Source: Thermoplasmatota archaeon
GTDB taxonomy: Archaea; Thermoplasmatota; Thermoplasmata; UBA10834
Length of the DNA: 8,216 nt
Assembly: GCA_022848805.1 (NCBI GenBank)
Contig: JAJISI010000053.1
Span: 1-8,216, forward strand
Direction: 5' to 3'
Shown here: piece after piece, positions 1 to 6,023 of the stretch
Position numbering within the stretch: position 1 is the first letter of the stretch
Layout: the number at the start of each line of letters is the position of its first letter
Notes under the pieces: generated by a model
What the model saw: the letters and a program-made list of their open reading frames with translations, nothing else
The model's database searches: none
What the model was told of the DNA's origin: nothing
Program-made: the position numbers and the translations under genes

Positions 1-685
1 CCGGGCAGAGGAATCGGACACGGTCAGACACATAGCCGAGTTCACGTCCCTCGATATCGAGCTTGCATTCATCGAGTCATCTGAGGACGTGATGGCGGTA
101 GCCGAAGGGATCGCCTACAACGGCCTTCGACATGTCAAGGATGCGGCCGGCGAGCAGCTCGACATGCTGGACGCGGAGGTCTCTGTCCCGGAGACGCCGT
201 TCCCGCGAATCACATACTCCGAAGCTATCGACCTGCTGAAGGCCGACGGGATGAAGGTCGAGCACGGTGAGGACCTCGGAACGGAGGGGGAGAAGCTCCT
301 GGGAGACGTCATGATGAGGGAGCGCGCCTGCGAGCTCTATTTCATAACGGACTTCCCGACCACCCTGAAGCGCGGGACATTCTACGCCAAGAGACACGAC
401 GACGATCCCGAGCAGACGGGATACTTCGACCTCGACTACAAGGGCCAGGAGATAGTCTCCGGAGGACAGAGGGAGCACAGATACGATGTCCTCGTCGAGC
501 AGATGAGGGAGAACAACATGGACCTTGACTCGTTCGAGTTCTACCTGAAGGCGTTCAGGTTCGGGATGCCGCCTCACGGCGGATTCGGGTTCGGCATAGA
601 GAGGTATGTACAGAAGATGTTGGACCTGCCAAACATACGGGAGGCGGTTCTATATCCACGGGATCGGATGAGACTAGTACCTTGA
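1..685 (+). CDS. aspS: Aspartyl-tRNA synthetase, C-terminal half (5' truncated by window edge)
   Basis: Class II aminoacyl-tRNA synthetase that charges tRNA with aspartate in the cytosol. The reading frame is open from base 2 (base 1 belongs to the preceding codon), so about 227 residues are visible. Archaeal AspRS is usually about 430-440 residues, so the N-terminal anticodon-binding OB fold and motif 1 lie outside the window. The fragment opens in motif 2 (RAEESDTVRH, the ATP-contacting loop), then shows the family SGGQREHRYD segment, FEFYLKAFRFGMPPHGG, and motif 3 (GFGFGIERY). It ends with NIREAVLYPRD-RMRLVP, the archaeal/eukaryotic-type C terminus rather than the longer bacterial form with a GAD insertion. 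Whether it is discriminating or also charges tRNA-Asn cannot be judged, because the anticodon domain is missing. The TGA stop overlaps the TTG start of the next gene by 4 nt, which suggests translational coupling. Confidence 0.95.
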   Translation, partial: RAEESDTVRHIAEFTSLDIELAFIESSEDVMAVAEGIAYNGLRHVKDAAGEQLDMLDAEVSVPETPFPRITYSEAIDLLKADGMKVEHGEDLGTEGEKLLGDVMMRERACELYFITDFPTTLKRGTFYAKRHDDDPEQTGYFDLDYKGQEIVSGGQREHRYDVLVEQMRENNMDLDSFEFYLKAFRFGMPPHGGFGFGIERYVQKMLDLPNIREAVLYPRDRMRLVP

Positions 686-1209
686 AGGGTCGGCCCAGGC
701 GGATGCTTCTGGAGCTCCCGACGGCCGACGAGATCGATGAGATGGCATCCGACAGGCCCGCCCTCTTGGTCCGCAGGTTCGATTTCGACCTGAAAGACCG
801 GCGGATAGACCTGAACTACGCCCCGTGCAAAGGGGAGGCGCAGTTCGTGACCGAGGGCGTCAGAGGAGTCGCCCTCGTGAAGACCGAAGGAGCCGTCATA
901 TGGACCCTGCCATCCGGAAGGATAGGTGTGAACGAGGCGCCGGAGGCCGCTGCTAGAAGGATCGCGAAAGAGAGATGCGGCATCAGGCTGGGAGAGATGG
1001 ACCTCAGGGCGCTGTACGACGTGACGAGGCATTACGAGAACGTGTCCGTCAAGAGGTTGCTAGTAATCTACAGAGCTAAAGTGGAGGAATACCAAAGCGT
1101 GACGCACGGGGACGGACGCCCACAGTGCGCATTCCATTCCGCAGACCTCGAAGAACTGGTATGCGAGGAGATAGACTCTCAGGCTATCGCAGACTGCCTG
1201 GAGAAATAG
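682..1209 (+). CDS. Nudix-fold protein with degenerate Nudix box
   Basis: Nudix-like domain protein of 175 residues from the TTG at 682, or 168 from the in-frame ATG at 703. The TTG overlaps the aspS stop (TTGA), while the ATG has no clearly better ribosome site, so the start is uncertain. The Nudix box spans about residues 79-101 after a WTLPSG lead-in. It keeps the first Gly (79), Glu85, Arg93, Glu97 and the closing Gly-Ile. The Glu that should follow Arg93 is Ile94, and the second Glu of the EE pair is Arg98. In MutT-type enzymes these glutamates bind the catalytic metal, so hydrolysis may be weak or absent. The fold could instead serve in binding or regulation, as in other Nudix-related domains. 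A beta-rich stretch (RGVALVKTEGAVIW) precedes the box, as expected. It lies between aspS and a Holliday junction resolvase, probably in one operon. The substrate is unknown. Stop is TAG. Confidence 0.75.
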   Translation: MKGRPRRMLLELPTADEIDEMASDRPALLVRRFDFDLKDRRIDLNYAPCKGEAQFVTEGVRGVALVKTEGAVIWTLPSGRIGVNEAPEAAARRIAKERCGIRLGEMDLRALYDVTRHYENVSVKRLLVIYRAKVEEYQSVTHGDGRPQCAFHSADLEELVCEEIDSQAIADCLEK

Positions 1210-1250
1210 ATTTTAGGCCGGAAGACGATACGGTATCGCAGGGCGATGGG

Positions 1251-1766
1251 ATGGGTAAGGTTTTCGAGCGCGAGCTCAAGGGCATTCTGAATGCGAGCCC
1301 GGAGATCATGGCTAGAGTCACGAAGACTTGCAGTCCGGAGGAGAGATCAGGCTACCAGAAGATCAACGACAAACCGTTCATGGTCATCCGAGCGGCGGGG
1401 TCGCTTGGAGTGGACTTGGTGGCCATACGGGAAGGGCTGTCCCTCCCGATCGAGGTGAAGAGTTCCACGAGCAATGTGCTTCGGTTCAGTAGGAGCGAGA
1501 AGCTCGCCATCCAAGCGCAGGAGATGATCGATGGCTGTAAGCGGGTCGGACTGATGCCGATCTACGCTTTCAGGTATAAGGGGCAGCGCGGAGACGCCTG
1601 GAGGATATTCACCCTGGAGATAGGGTCGGTCAACGGACGTCTCAGGTTCATTTACGAGCGGCTCCCGAAGATCGAACCCTCGCGCGAGGGAAACCTCATC
1701 ATGCGCTGGAAGGATGGGATGCCGCTGAGCAAGTTCATCGATTATATCGTATCGATCCAGTCGTGA
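1251..1766 (+). CDS. hjc: Holliday junction resolvase, Hjc family, with insertion
   Basis: Archaeal structure-specific endonuclease that cuts four-way DNA junctions in recombination and fork repair, normally as a dimer. The 171-residue product starts at ATG 1251, preceded by AGGG about 7 nt upstream; the frame is open further upstream but without Hjc-like sequence. Catalytic residues are all present: Glu6-Arg7 in FERELK, Arg47 in the RAAGS motif, Asp55 in GVDLVAI, and Glu68-x-Lys70 in IEVKSS. A WRIF segment around 117-120 matches the late beta strand of Hjc. Two features differ from typical 120-140 residue Hjc proteins. About 25-30 extra residues (roughly 15-42, including Cys27) separate the ERE helix from the RAAGS strand. 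There is also a C-terminal extension after about residue 130. The gene lies 41 nt after the Nudix-like gene in the same direction and is probably co-transcribed. Endonuclease activity is inferred from the complete active site. Confidence 0.85.
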   Translation: MGKVFERELKGILNASPEIMARVTKTCSPEERSGYQKINDKPFMVIRAAGSLGVDLVAIREGLSLPIEVKSSTSNVLRFSRSEKLAIQAQEMIDGCKRVGLMPIYAFRYKGQRGDAWRIFTLEIGSVNGRLRFIYERLPKIEPSREGNLIMRWKDGMPLSKFIDYIVSIQS

Positions 1767-1773
1767 CCACGAC

Positions 1774-1807
1774 GACGGTCGGCTCGAAAGGCCCCCTCAC
1801 GACCGTT
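1774..1807. other. Inverted repeat between hjc and rubrerythrin gene
   Basis: ACGGTCG at 1775-1781 pairs perfectly with CGACCGT at 1800-1806, and a G-T pair can extend it at 1774/1807. The 18-nt loop contains a GGC/GCC sub-stem. It starts 8 nt after the hjc stop codon. It could help end the hjc transcript or act as an operator before the rubrerythrin gene. No T-run follows it, so a classical terminator is not supported. Confidence 0.4.
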
Positions 1808-1855
1808 AAGGATGCGGCGTGGGATACTTATGTGAGTGATTCCATCCACTGGAAC

Positions 1856-1861
1856 GAGGGA
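1856..1861 (+). promoter_or_regulatory. Shine-Dalgarno site fixing the TTG start of the rubrerythrin gene
   Basis: GAGGGA lies 5 nt upstream of TTG 1867. The nearby ATG at 1862 is out of frame, and the rubrerythrin homology begins directly at the TTG (MGKTEENLKAALAGES). This spacing supports the non-ATG start. Confidence 0.6.
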
Positions 1862-1866
1862 ATGAC

Positions 1867-2406
1867 TTGGGCAAGACGGAAGAGAATCTCAAGGCAGCTC
1901 TGGCTGGGGAGTCCCAGGCAAGGGCCAAGTACATGAAGTGGGCCGGTGCCGCCAAGAAAGAAGGGCTCCAGTCCGTAGCCAAGATATTCGAGGAGACTGC
2001 AGAGAACGAGTACGAGCACGCCGCCATGATCATGAAACTGCTTGGCGTCGTCGGCACGACGGAGGATAACCTGGTGGAGGCCGTCAAGGGTGAGACCTAC
2101 GAGTGGACGGAGATGTACCCGACCTTCGCTAAGGAGGCACGAGAGGAAGGAAAGGCCGAGGAGGCGAAGTACTTCGAACATGTCATCGTAAGCGAGAAGC
2201 ACCATGCAAAGAGATACCAGCTGCTTCTCGACCGCCTGAGGAACGGTACGCTCTACAAGTCCGACAAGGAGGAAGTGTGGTTCTGCACCAACTGTGGATA
2301 CCTGCACAAGGGGACGGAAGCACTTGACGAATGCCCGAACTGCAAGCATCCGAAGGGATACTTCAAGAGGACCTCGGACATCGACTACGGCAGCATAGAC
2401 ATCTGA
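1867..2406 (+). CDS. Rubrerythrin (diiron peroxidase with C-terminal rubredoxin domain)
   Basis: Cytosolic peroxide-reducing protein of anaerobes that uses electrons passed through its rubredoxin domain. It has 179 residues, close to the usual 170-195. The N-terminal four-helix diiron domain shows the expected ligands: Glu15 (GES), Glu48-x-x-His51, Glu76-x-x-Glu79 and Glu110-x-x-His113. The C-terminal rubredoxin-type site has Cys140-x-x-Cys143 and Cys156-Pro-x-Cys159, where only 12 residues separate the two pairs, as in rubrerythrins. Both metal centres look complete. The start is TTG with a good ribosome site. The gene has 100 nt of upstream space after hjc, containing an inverted repeat and a weak TATA-like ACTTATG (1825-1831), so it is probably its own transcription unit. 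The electron donor is not encoded in the window. Confidence 0.95.
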   Translation: MGKTEENLKAALAGESQARAKYMKWAGAAKKEGLQSVAKIFEETAENEYEHAAMIMKLLGVVGTTEDNLVEAVKGETYEWTEMYPTFAKEAREEGKAEEAKYFEHVIVSEKHHAKRYQLLLDRLRNGTLYKSDKEEVWFCTNCGYLHKGTEALDECPNCKHPKGYFKRTSDIDYGSIDI

Positions 2407-2701
2407 CCGCCGAAACCAGCCACGTTTTGAACGGGCCCGAGAGGCCCATTCGTCTCAATGTCCAGCCTGAGTGCCGTCGCTCGAGCGTGAAAGCCGTTGG
2501 AGACGGAGATGAGCGAGAGGGGCGCCTCCGCGGCGCCGATGCCATATCAGCACTCATAGGGCTCATCACAGGGCGTTGCGCCCTCAGCTGACCCTCTTCT
2601 CATCACTTGCGCGGCACATCGCGTTTCATGTATATTGGCAGTTCGACGTGAGGACGCCTCGTGGAAACCGATTATATAGTCGGCCGGTCGTGAGTACCGG
2701 C
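2407..2701. other. Non-coding region with three small GC hairpins
   Basis: This stretch of about 295 nt contains no convincing gene. Three short perfect hairpins are present: GGGCC-CGAGA-GGCCC (2433-2447), GGCGCC-TCCGC-GGCGCC (2521-2537) and AGGGCG-TTG-CGCCCT (2570-2584). A 10-nt palindrome CGCTCGAGCG lies at 2478-2487. The first hairpin sits 26 nt after the rubrerythrin stop and could be part of its 3' end. The rest may be an untranslated region or a small RNA; no known RNA family is recognisable. The 3' end holds the promoter of the LysE-type gene. Confidence 0.4.
2664..2678 (+). promoter_or_regulatory. Archaeal promoter (BRE plus TATA box) for the LysE-type gene
   Basis: A near-consensus TATA box TTATATA (2672-2678) follows the purine-rich GGAAACC (2664-2669 and next base), resembling a TFB recognition element. 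The TATA centre lies 27 nt before GTG 2702, so transcription should begin at or just before that codon. This implies a leaderless or nearly leaderless mRNA and argues against the earlier in-frame GTG at 2690. Confidence 0.65.
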
Positions 2702-3337
2702 GTGGATCCTATAACGGACAACATCTGGATATTCTTCGGCATCGCCATACTCATCTCATTCTCTGGAGTCATGATGCCAGGCCCGGTCTTCGCGGCTGCG
2801 GTGGCGAAAGGGTACGAGGACGAGAAGGCGGGAATCAAGGTGGCCATCGGGCACGGCATCGTCGAGTTCCCCTTGATGGCGCTGATCATACTGAGCGTAG
2901 GATACATATTCACGGACGACCGCGTCATGGCGCTGATCGGCCTCGTCGGTGGCGGGCTCCTCGTGTTCCTTGGAGCGTCGATGTTTAGGTCTCGCAAGAT
3001 GGCCATAGACGGCGGCCGCGAGATGTTTCCGTACAAGCCTCTAGCCGCTGGCGCGATCACGACCTCCGCCAACCCCTACTTCTTCTTATGGTGGGCGACG
3101 GTCGGCGCTGTTCTTGTGACGACAGCGCTGGAGTTCGGCGTCATCGTGGTGTTCGTGTTCGCCGTCGTGCATTGGAGCTGCGATCTGGCGTGGTACACAT
3201 TCACCACGTACGCCGTGTTCAGGACGAAACATCTGTGGACGCCGACGGTGCATGAGGTAGTATTCGGAGCTTGCGGCGCGTTGATGGTCGTGTTCGGCGT
3301 GTATTTCATACTGGGGCCGGCGAGCGAGATCCTATGA
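2702..3337 (+). CDS. LysE/RhtB-family membrane exporter
   Basis: Small inner-membrane transporter of the LysE superfamily, whose members export amino acids or related small solutes. The product is 211 residues from GTG 2702, the usual length for the family. About six hydrophobic segments are visible (roughly residues 7-29, 48-70, 76-96, 115-138, 143-166 and 185-206). Family hallmarks are the SGVMMPGPVF motif in the first segment, the Gly-rich IGHGIVEFP stretch in the second, the GGGLLVFLGASMF segment, and the NPYFFLWW motif in the fourth. The start was chosen from the promoter geometry; the frame runs open to 2576, but the residues before 2702 look non-coding. A start at GTG 2690 would add four residues. 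The gene converges on nadA with 18 nt between stops. The substrate cannot be predicted from sequence. Confidence 0.85.
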   Translation: MDPITDNIWIFFGIAILISFSGVMMPGPVFAAAVAKGYEDEKAGIKVAIGHGIVEFPLMALIILSVGYIFTDDRVMALIGLVGGGLLVFLGASMFRSRKMAIDGGREMFPYKPLAAGAITTSANPYFFLWWATVGAVLVTTALEFGVIVVFVFAVVHWSCDLAWYTFTTYAVFRTKHLWTPTVHEVVFGACGALMVVFGVYFILGPASEIL

Positions 3338-3355
3338 CTCCGCGTTTCGGAATAA

Positions 3356-4267
3356 TCAGTCCTGTCTGCCAGCCTCGAGCATCCGCTCAAGAGGAACCCT
3401 CGCTTTGACTATGATCTCATCGGACAGCTCGATCTTGTGCTGGGACCTGAGAAGCGAGTCGCGCACGTTTTCAAGCGTGATCTCCCTCATGTTCGGACAT
3501 ATCGCGGCGTCGACCTCGTAGAACATCTTCCCGGGAGCCTCCTTCCTGAGCCTATGGTTCATGTTGGCCTCGGTGCCGATGATGAACTCTTTCCCCGGAG
3601 ACGACACAACACGTCTTATGATTCCCTCGGTGGAGTACGCGAAGTCCGCGAAGTCGATCACGTCGGGCGTGCACTCAGGATGCACAAGGACCTCTGCATC
3701 AGGGTGCGTGGATTTCAACTCCTTCAGAGCGTCCAAGCGGATGTCGACGTGCGTAGGACAATATCCTGCCCAGAGCAGCATCTCCTTGTCCTTCACGTAC
3801 CGCTGGACGTACAATCCCAGGTTGGAGTCCGGCACGAAGATGATCTTCTCGTCCGGGAGCGATTTCACGATCTTGACGGCGTTGGCGGACGTGCAGCATA
3901 TGTCCGTCTCGCCCTTAACGGCGGCGCTGGTGTTGACGTACGATACGACGGGCGCTCCCGGGTTCTCCGCCTTGAAACCTCTCAACCCCTCGACATCGAC
4001 CATAGCCGCCATCGGACACATGGACTTCAGGTTCGGCAGCAACACGGTCTTCTGCGGGCTCAGTATCTTCGCTGACTCAGCCATGAAATCGACTCCGCAG
4101 AACACGATCGTGTCCGCCTCGACCTCCGTCGCCTGGACGGAGAGACCGTAGGAGTCCCCGAGGAAATCGCAGATGTCCTGGACCTCCTTCTGCTGGTAGT
4201 TGTGGCCGAGTATGACCGCGTTCTTGTCATTCTTCAGCTGGAATATTTCTTCCTGAAGGGCGTTCAT
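3356..4267 (-). CDS. nadA: Quinolinate synthase A
   Basis: [4Fe-4S] enzyme of de novo NAD synthesis that condenses iminoaspartate with dihydroxyacetone phosphate to give quinolinate. The 303-residue length matches archaeal NadA. All three cluster cysteines are in family context: Cys84 (SMCPMA), Cys170 (GYCPTH) and Cys257 (AICPNM). Other conserved elements are GHNYQ with His22 (21-25), MAESAKIL (62-69), SYVNTSAAVK (109-118), PDSNLG (146-151), HPEC (196-199) and STEG (212-215). The ATG at 4267-4265 places the family N terminus correctly. On the minus strand GGAG lies 10 nt and GAGG 3 nt before it. The gene is monocistronic within the window; the partner that makes iminoaspartate (NadB or aspartate dehydrogenase) and NadC are not here. 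The cluster is oxygen-sensitive, consistent with an anaerobe. Confidence 0.96.
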   Translation of the reverse strand: MNALQEEIFQLKNDKNAVILGHNYQQKEVQDICDFLGDSYGLSVQATEVEADTIVFCGVDFMAESAKILSPQKTVLLPNLKSMCPMAAMVDVEGLRGFKAENPGAPVVSYVNTSAAVKGETDICCTSANAVKIVKSLPDEKIIFVPDSNLGLYVQRYVKDKEMLLWAGYCPTHVDIRLDALKELKSTHPDAEVLVHPECTPDVIDFADFAYSTEGIIRRVVSSPGKEFIIGTEANMNHRLRKEAPGKMFYEVDAAICPNMREITLENVRDSLLRSQHKIELSDEIIVKARVPLERMLEAGRQD

Positions 4268-4295
4268 CGTCCTCGTTCTCCGCCTATCCTAATGG

Positions 4296-4309
4296 TCATA
4301 TTAATTACT
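4296..4309 (-). promoter_or_regulatory. Probable nadA promoter (TATA-like box)
   Basis: Read on the minus strand, the AT-rich AGTAATTAATATGA (4309-4296) is the only TATA-like stretch upstream of nadA. Its centre is about 35 nt before the ATG, which would give a leader of roughly 8-12 nt, just enough to hold a ribosome binding site. Confidence 0.45.
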
Positions 4310-4586
4310 TCGCGTGAACGATCGATGGCCGACTGGCGCTCGAGAAACGAAAGGGGAAGGAACGACGGAGTAGAACGCCCACGAATTGAGGACGCGTCTT
4401 GCGACCCGTACGGTCTGGCCGCATCATCAGGTGACATCGACTGTTTCGCCGGCCGAGACCCGTCGGGGAACGCGGCTTGAGCGAAAACCAGTCAAACGTC
4501 CGTCCGGGGTGTTGCATACTGGACGTCCTCATCACTGCGTCGTTCAATCCTCGCAATGTATGCCTATCCAGCATCCGAGTTAGCGA

Positions 4587-4618
4587 TTTATTTTATGTCA
4601 AATAGATTCAAATATTAA
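4587..4618 (+). promoter_or_regulatory. Probable promoter region of the kor operon
   Basis: Two TATA-like sequences lie in the AT-rich stretch before korD: TTTATTTTATG (4587-4597) and AAATATTAA (4610-4618). The first would place the transcription start near 4618-4622, with a leader of about 25 nt. The second would start transcription close to ATG 4646. I cannot choose between them; the ribosome site (GAGTGG, 4633-4638) is weak. Confidence 0.5.
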
Positions 4619-4645
4619 CCACCCAATTGACAGAGTGGTATCAAG

Positions 4646-4912
4646 ATGAGGCCCGGGATAGATCTCAGATATTGCAAGGGATGCAACATCTGCGTGTACA
4701 TGTGCCCCAAACAGTGTTTCTCAAACGGCGCCGACTTGTCCGTTCAGGGGTATTTCCCGGCGATTGTGACAGCCCCAGAGAAGTGCTTCAACTACGGCCG
4801 TACCGAGAAGCTGATCTGCGAGCTCTGCGTGCTCAGTTGCCCGGACCAGGCGATCACGTGGGAGCCCGAGCCTGAAGAGGAGGAGGAGAAGGATGCCGAT
4901 CAAACCGGGTGA
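4646..4912 (+). CDS. korD: 2-Oxoacid:ferredoxin oxidoreductase delta subunit (2[4Fe-4S] ferredoxin-like)
   Basis: Small electron-transfer subunit that carries electrons from the catalytic KorB subunit to external ferredoxin. The product is 88 residues. The first cluster motif is canonical: Cys10-x2-Cys13-x2-Cys16-x3-Cys20-Pro. The second is altered: Cys47, then ten residues before Cys58-x2-Cys61-x3-Cys65-Pro, where the family normally has only two residues between the first two cysteines. All eight ligands are therefore present, but with an 8-residue insertion (within 48-57). A ninth Cys (24) lies just after the first motif. The C terminus is strongly acidic (EPEPEEEEE), and the purine-rich codons of this tail also form the ribosome site of korA, which overlaps the end of korD by 20 nt. 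It is first in the operon, the common korDABG order. Confidence 0.88.
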   Translation: MRPGIDLRYCKGCNICVYMCPKQCFSNGADLSVQGYFPAIVTAPEKCFNYGRTEKLICELCVLSCPDQAITWEPEPEEEEEKDADQTG

Positions 4913-6023
4913 GTACTTCCTCCAAGGCAACGAGGCGTGCACTGAAGCATCGATCGTGGCAGGCCTGAAGTTCTTCGCAGGATACCCTATCACCCCTTCT
5001 ACAGAGATCGCGGAAGGGCTCTCCAGCAGGCTCCCTCAGACGAATGGGGAGTTCATTCAGATGGAGGACGAGATAGCCTGCGTATCCGCCATCATCGGCG
5101 CCTCATGGGGAGGCGCCAAATCGATGACCGCCACGTCAGGACCGGGCTTCTCGCTCATGCAGGAGGCCGTCGGGTACGCCGCCATGACGGAGACTCCGAT
5201 AGTAATCGTCAACGTCATGCGCGGAGGGCCATCTACGGGCCAGCCCACGAGGGCGTCCCAGGGGGATGTCATGGCCACGAAGTATGGCTCTCACGGCGAC
5301 TACCAGGTGATTGCGTTCGCTCCGGCCAGCGTGCAGGAGATGTTCGACCTCACGGTGAAGGCGTTCAACTACTCCGAGAAATATCGCGTGCCCACCTTCG
5401 TTCTGTCGGACGCCGAGATCGGCCACATGAGAGGACTTCTGACGGTCCCGAAAGACATCAAGATAGTCAACCGCAAGGAGAAAGGCGTCCGGCGAGCGGA
5501 CGAGGCGTACGACGTCCCGGACGACTTGGTCCCCGCGTTCCCCACATTTGGCAAGGGCCACAAGGCAACGGTGACTGGAATCACACACACGCCCAAGGCG
5601 AGGGTAGAGCCGGAGGATCCGAAGGTACATCAGGAACTGGTCGGGCGGCTGAACGACAAGATATCCGCCAACCGACGGGACATCAACAAGTGGGAAGTCA
5701 TAGGTCCGGACTCGAAAACGATGATAGTCTCCTACGGTTCGGCCTCGTTCGGTGGACGCGAAGTCGCAGCCAGGGACGACAGAGTCGGGCTCTTGAGGTT
5801 GAAAAGCCTGTGGCCCCTCCCTGTCGAACCCATCCGGGAGGTGGCGGAGAAGTGCGAACAGCTGCTGGTGTGCGAGATGAACCTCGGACAACTGTTCTGG
5901 GAGATCAAGCGGGTCGCCCTGGAGGCGGGGTGTAAGCGGGTCGAACTCCTGGCGAAGATCGGGGGAGCCCCGCCTACACCGGGCGAGGTAAGGCACAAAC
6001 TCAGAGAGATGGGGGTGATCTGA
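4893..6023 (+). CDS. korA: 2-Oxoacid:ferredoxin oxidoreductase alpha subunit (probably 2-oxoglutarate)
   Basis: Alpha chain of a thiamine-diphosphate enzyme that converts a 2-oxoacid plus CoA to acyl-CoA, CO2 and reduced ferredoxin. It has 376 residues, the usual size for archaeal KorA. The N-terminal pyrimidine-binding domain shows YPITPSTEI (31-39), the conserved MEDE (57-60), SGPGFSLM (82-89), the GYAAMTETP segment, RGGPSTG (110-116) and QGD (123-125). The C-terminal transketolase-like domain contains SYGSASFGGREVA (about 280-292) and LRLKSLWPLP (301-310). The start at ATG 4893 is preceded by a GGAGGAGAAGG ribosome site. The YPITPSTE motif and the gene order favour 2-oxoglutarate, but relatives acting on branched-chain 2-oxoacids or pyruvate look similar, so specificity is inferred. 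The stop overlaps korB by one base (TGATG). Confidence 0.9.
   Translation: MPIKPGEYFLQGNEACTEASIVAGLKFFAGYPITPSTEIAEGLSSRLPQTNGEFIQMEDEIACVSAIIGASWGGAKSMTATSGPGFSLMQEAVGYAAMTETPIVIVNVMRGGPSTGQPTRASQGDVMATKYGSHGDYQVIAFAPASVQEMFDLTVKAFNYSEKYRVPTFVLSDAEIGHMRGLLTVPKDIKIVNRKEKGVRRADEAYDVPDDLVPAFPTFGKGHKATVTGITHTPKARVEPEDPKVHQELVGRLNDKISANRRDINKWEVIGPDSKTMIVSYGSASFGGREVAARDDRVGLLRLKSLWPLPVEPIREVAEKCEQLLVCEMNLGQLFWEIKRVALEAGCKRVELLAKIGGAPPTPGEVRHKLREMGVI
6011..6020 (+). promoter_or_regulatory. Strong ribosome binding site of korB
   Basis: GGGGGTGATC is almost identical to the complement of the archaeal 16S rRNA 3' end (GGAGGTGATC). It ends 2 nt before ATG 6023, so the core GGGGTG is about 6 nt from the start. 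It lies in the last codons of korA. Confidence 0.7.

Larger units (their letters stand above)
4268..4645. other. Divergent intergenic region nadA/korD
   Basis: 378 nt separate two divergent genes. TATA-like boxes lie near each end. Between about 4310 and 4585 the DNA is GC-rich, and I see no supported gene, tRNA or known RNA. The open frames crossing it encode Arg/Ser/Pro-rich low-quality peptides without ribosome sites. Small inverted repeats occur: ACGTCC 4496-4501 with GGACGT 4521-4526, and CCAGT 4488-4492 with ACTGG 4518-4522. The two pairings overlap and exclude each other. They could be regulator sites or chance. Confidence 0.4.

Noticed and set aside
2433..2447. Intrinsic terminator after rubrerythrin
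   Set aside because: The GGGCC/GGCCC hairpin is only 5 bp and is followed by ATTCGTCT rather than a T-run, so it was recorded only as a hairpin within the non-coding stretch.
2331..2591. Open frame overlapping the end of the rubrerythrin gene
   Set aside because: It begins inside the rubredoxin domain in another frame and continues through hairpin-rich DNA; no start signal and no protein-like pattern.
3437..4151. Plus-strand open frames opposite nadA (212 and 196 codons)
   Set aside because: Antisense to an intact quinolinate synthase; composition is that of a frame shadow.
4542..4550. GTTCAATCC resembling a tRNA T-loop
   Set aside because: The flanking bases do not form the five-pair T stem (only the closing G-C pairs), and no acceptor or anticodon arm is present.
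4305..4574. 89-codon minus-strand frame in the nadA/korD spacer
   Set aside because: Arg/Ser/Pro-rich product, no ribosome site, and it runs through the nadA promoter patch.
5105..5935. Long open frame (276 codons) on the plus strand inside korA
   Set aside because: It runs in another frame of a gene with clear family motifs; its translation is Arg/Gly/His-rich without domains. High GC at third codon positions explains the openness.
5136..5996. Long antisense open frame (286 codons) opposite korA
   Set aside because: Shadow of korA codon bias; no recognisable domain, and no ribosome site or promoter.
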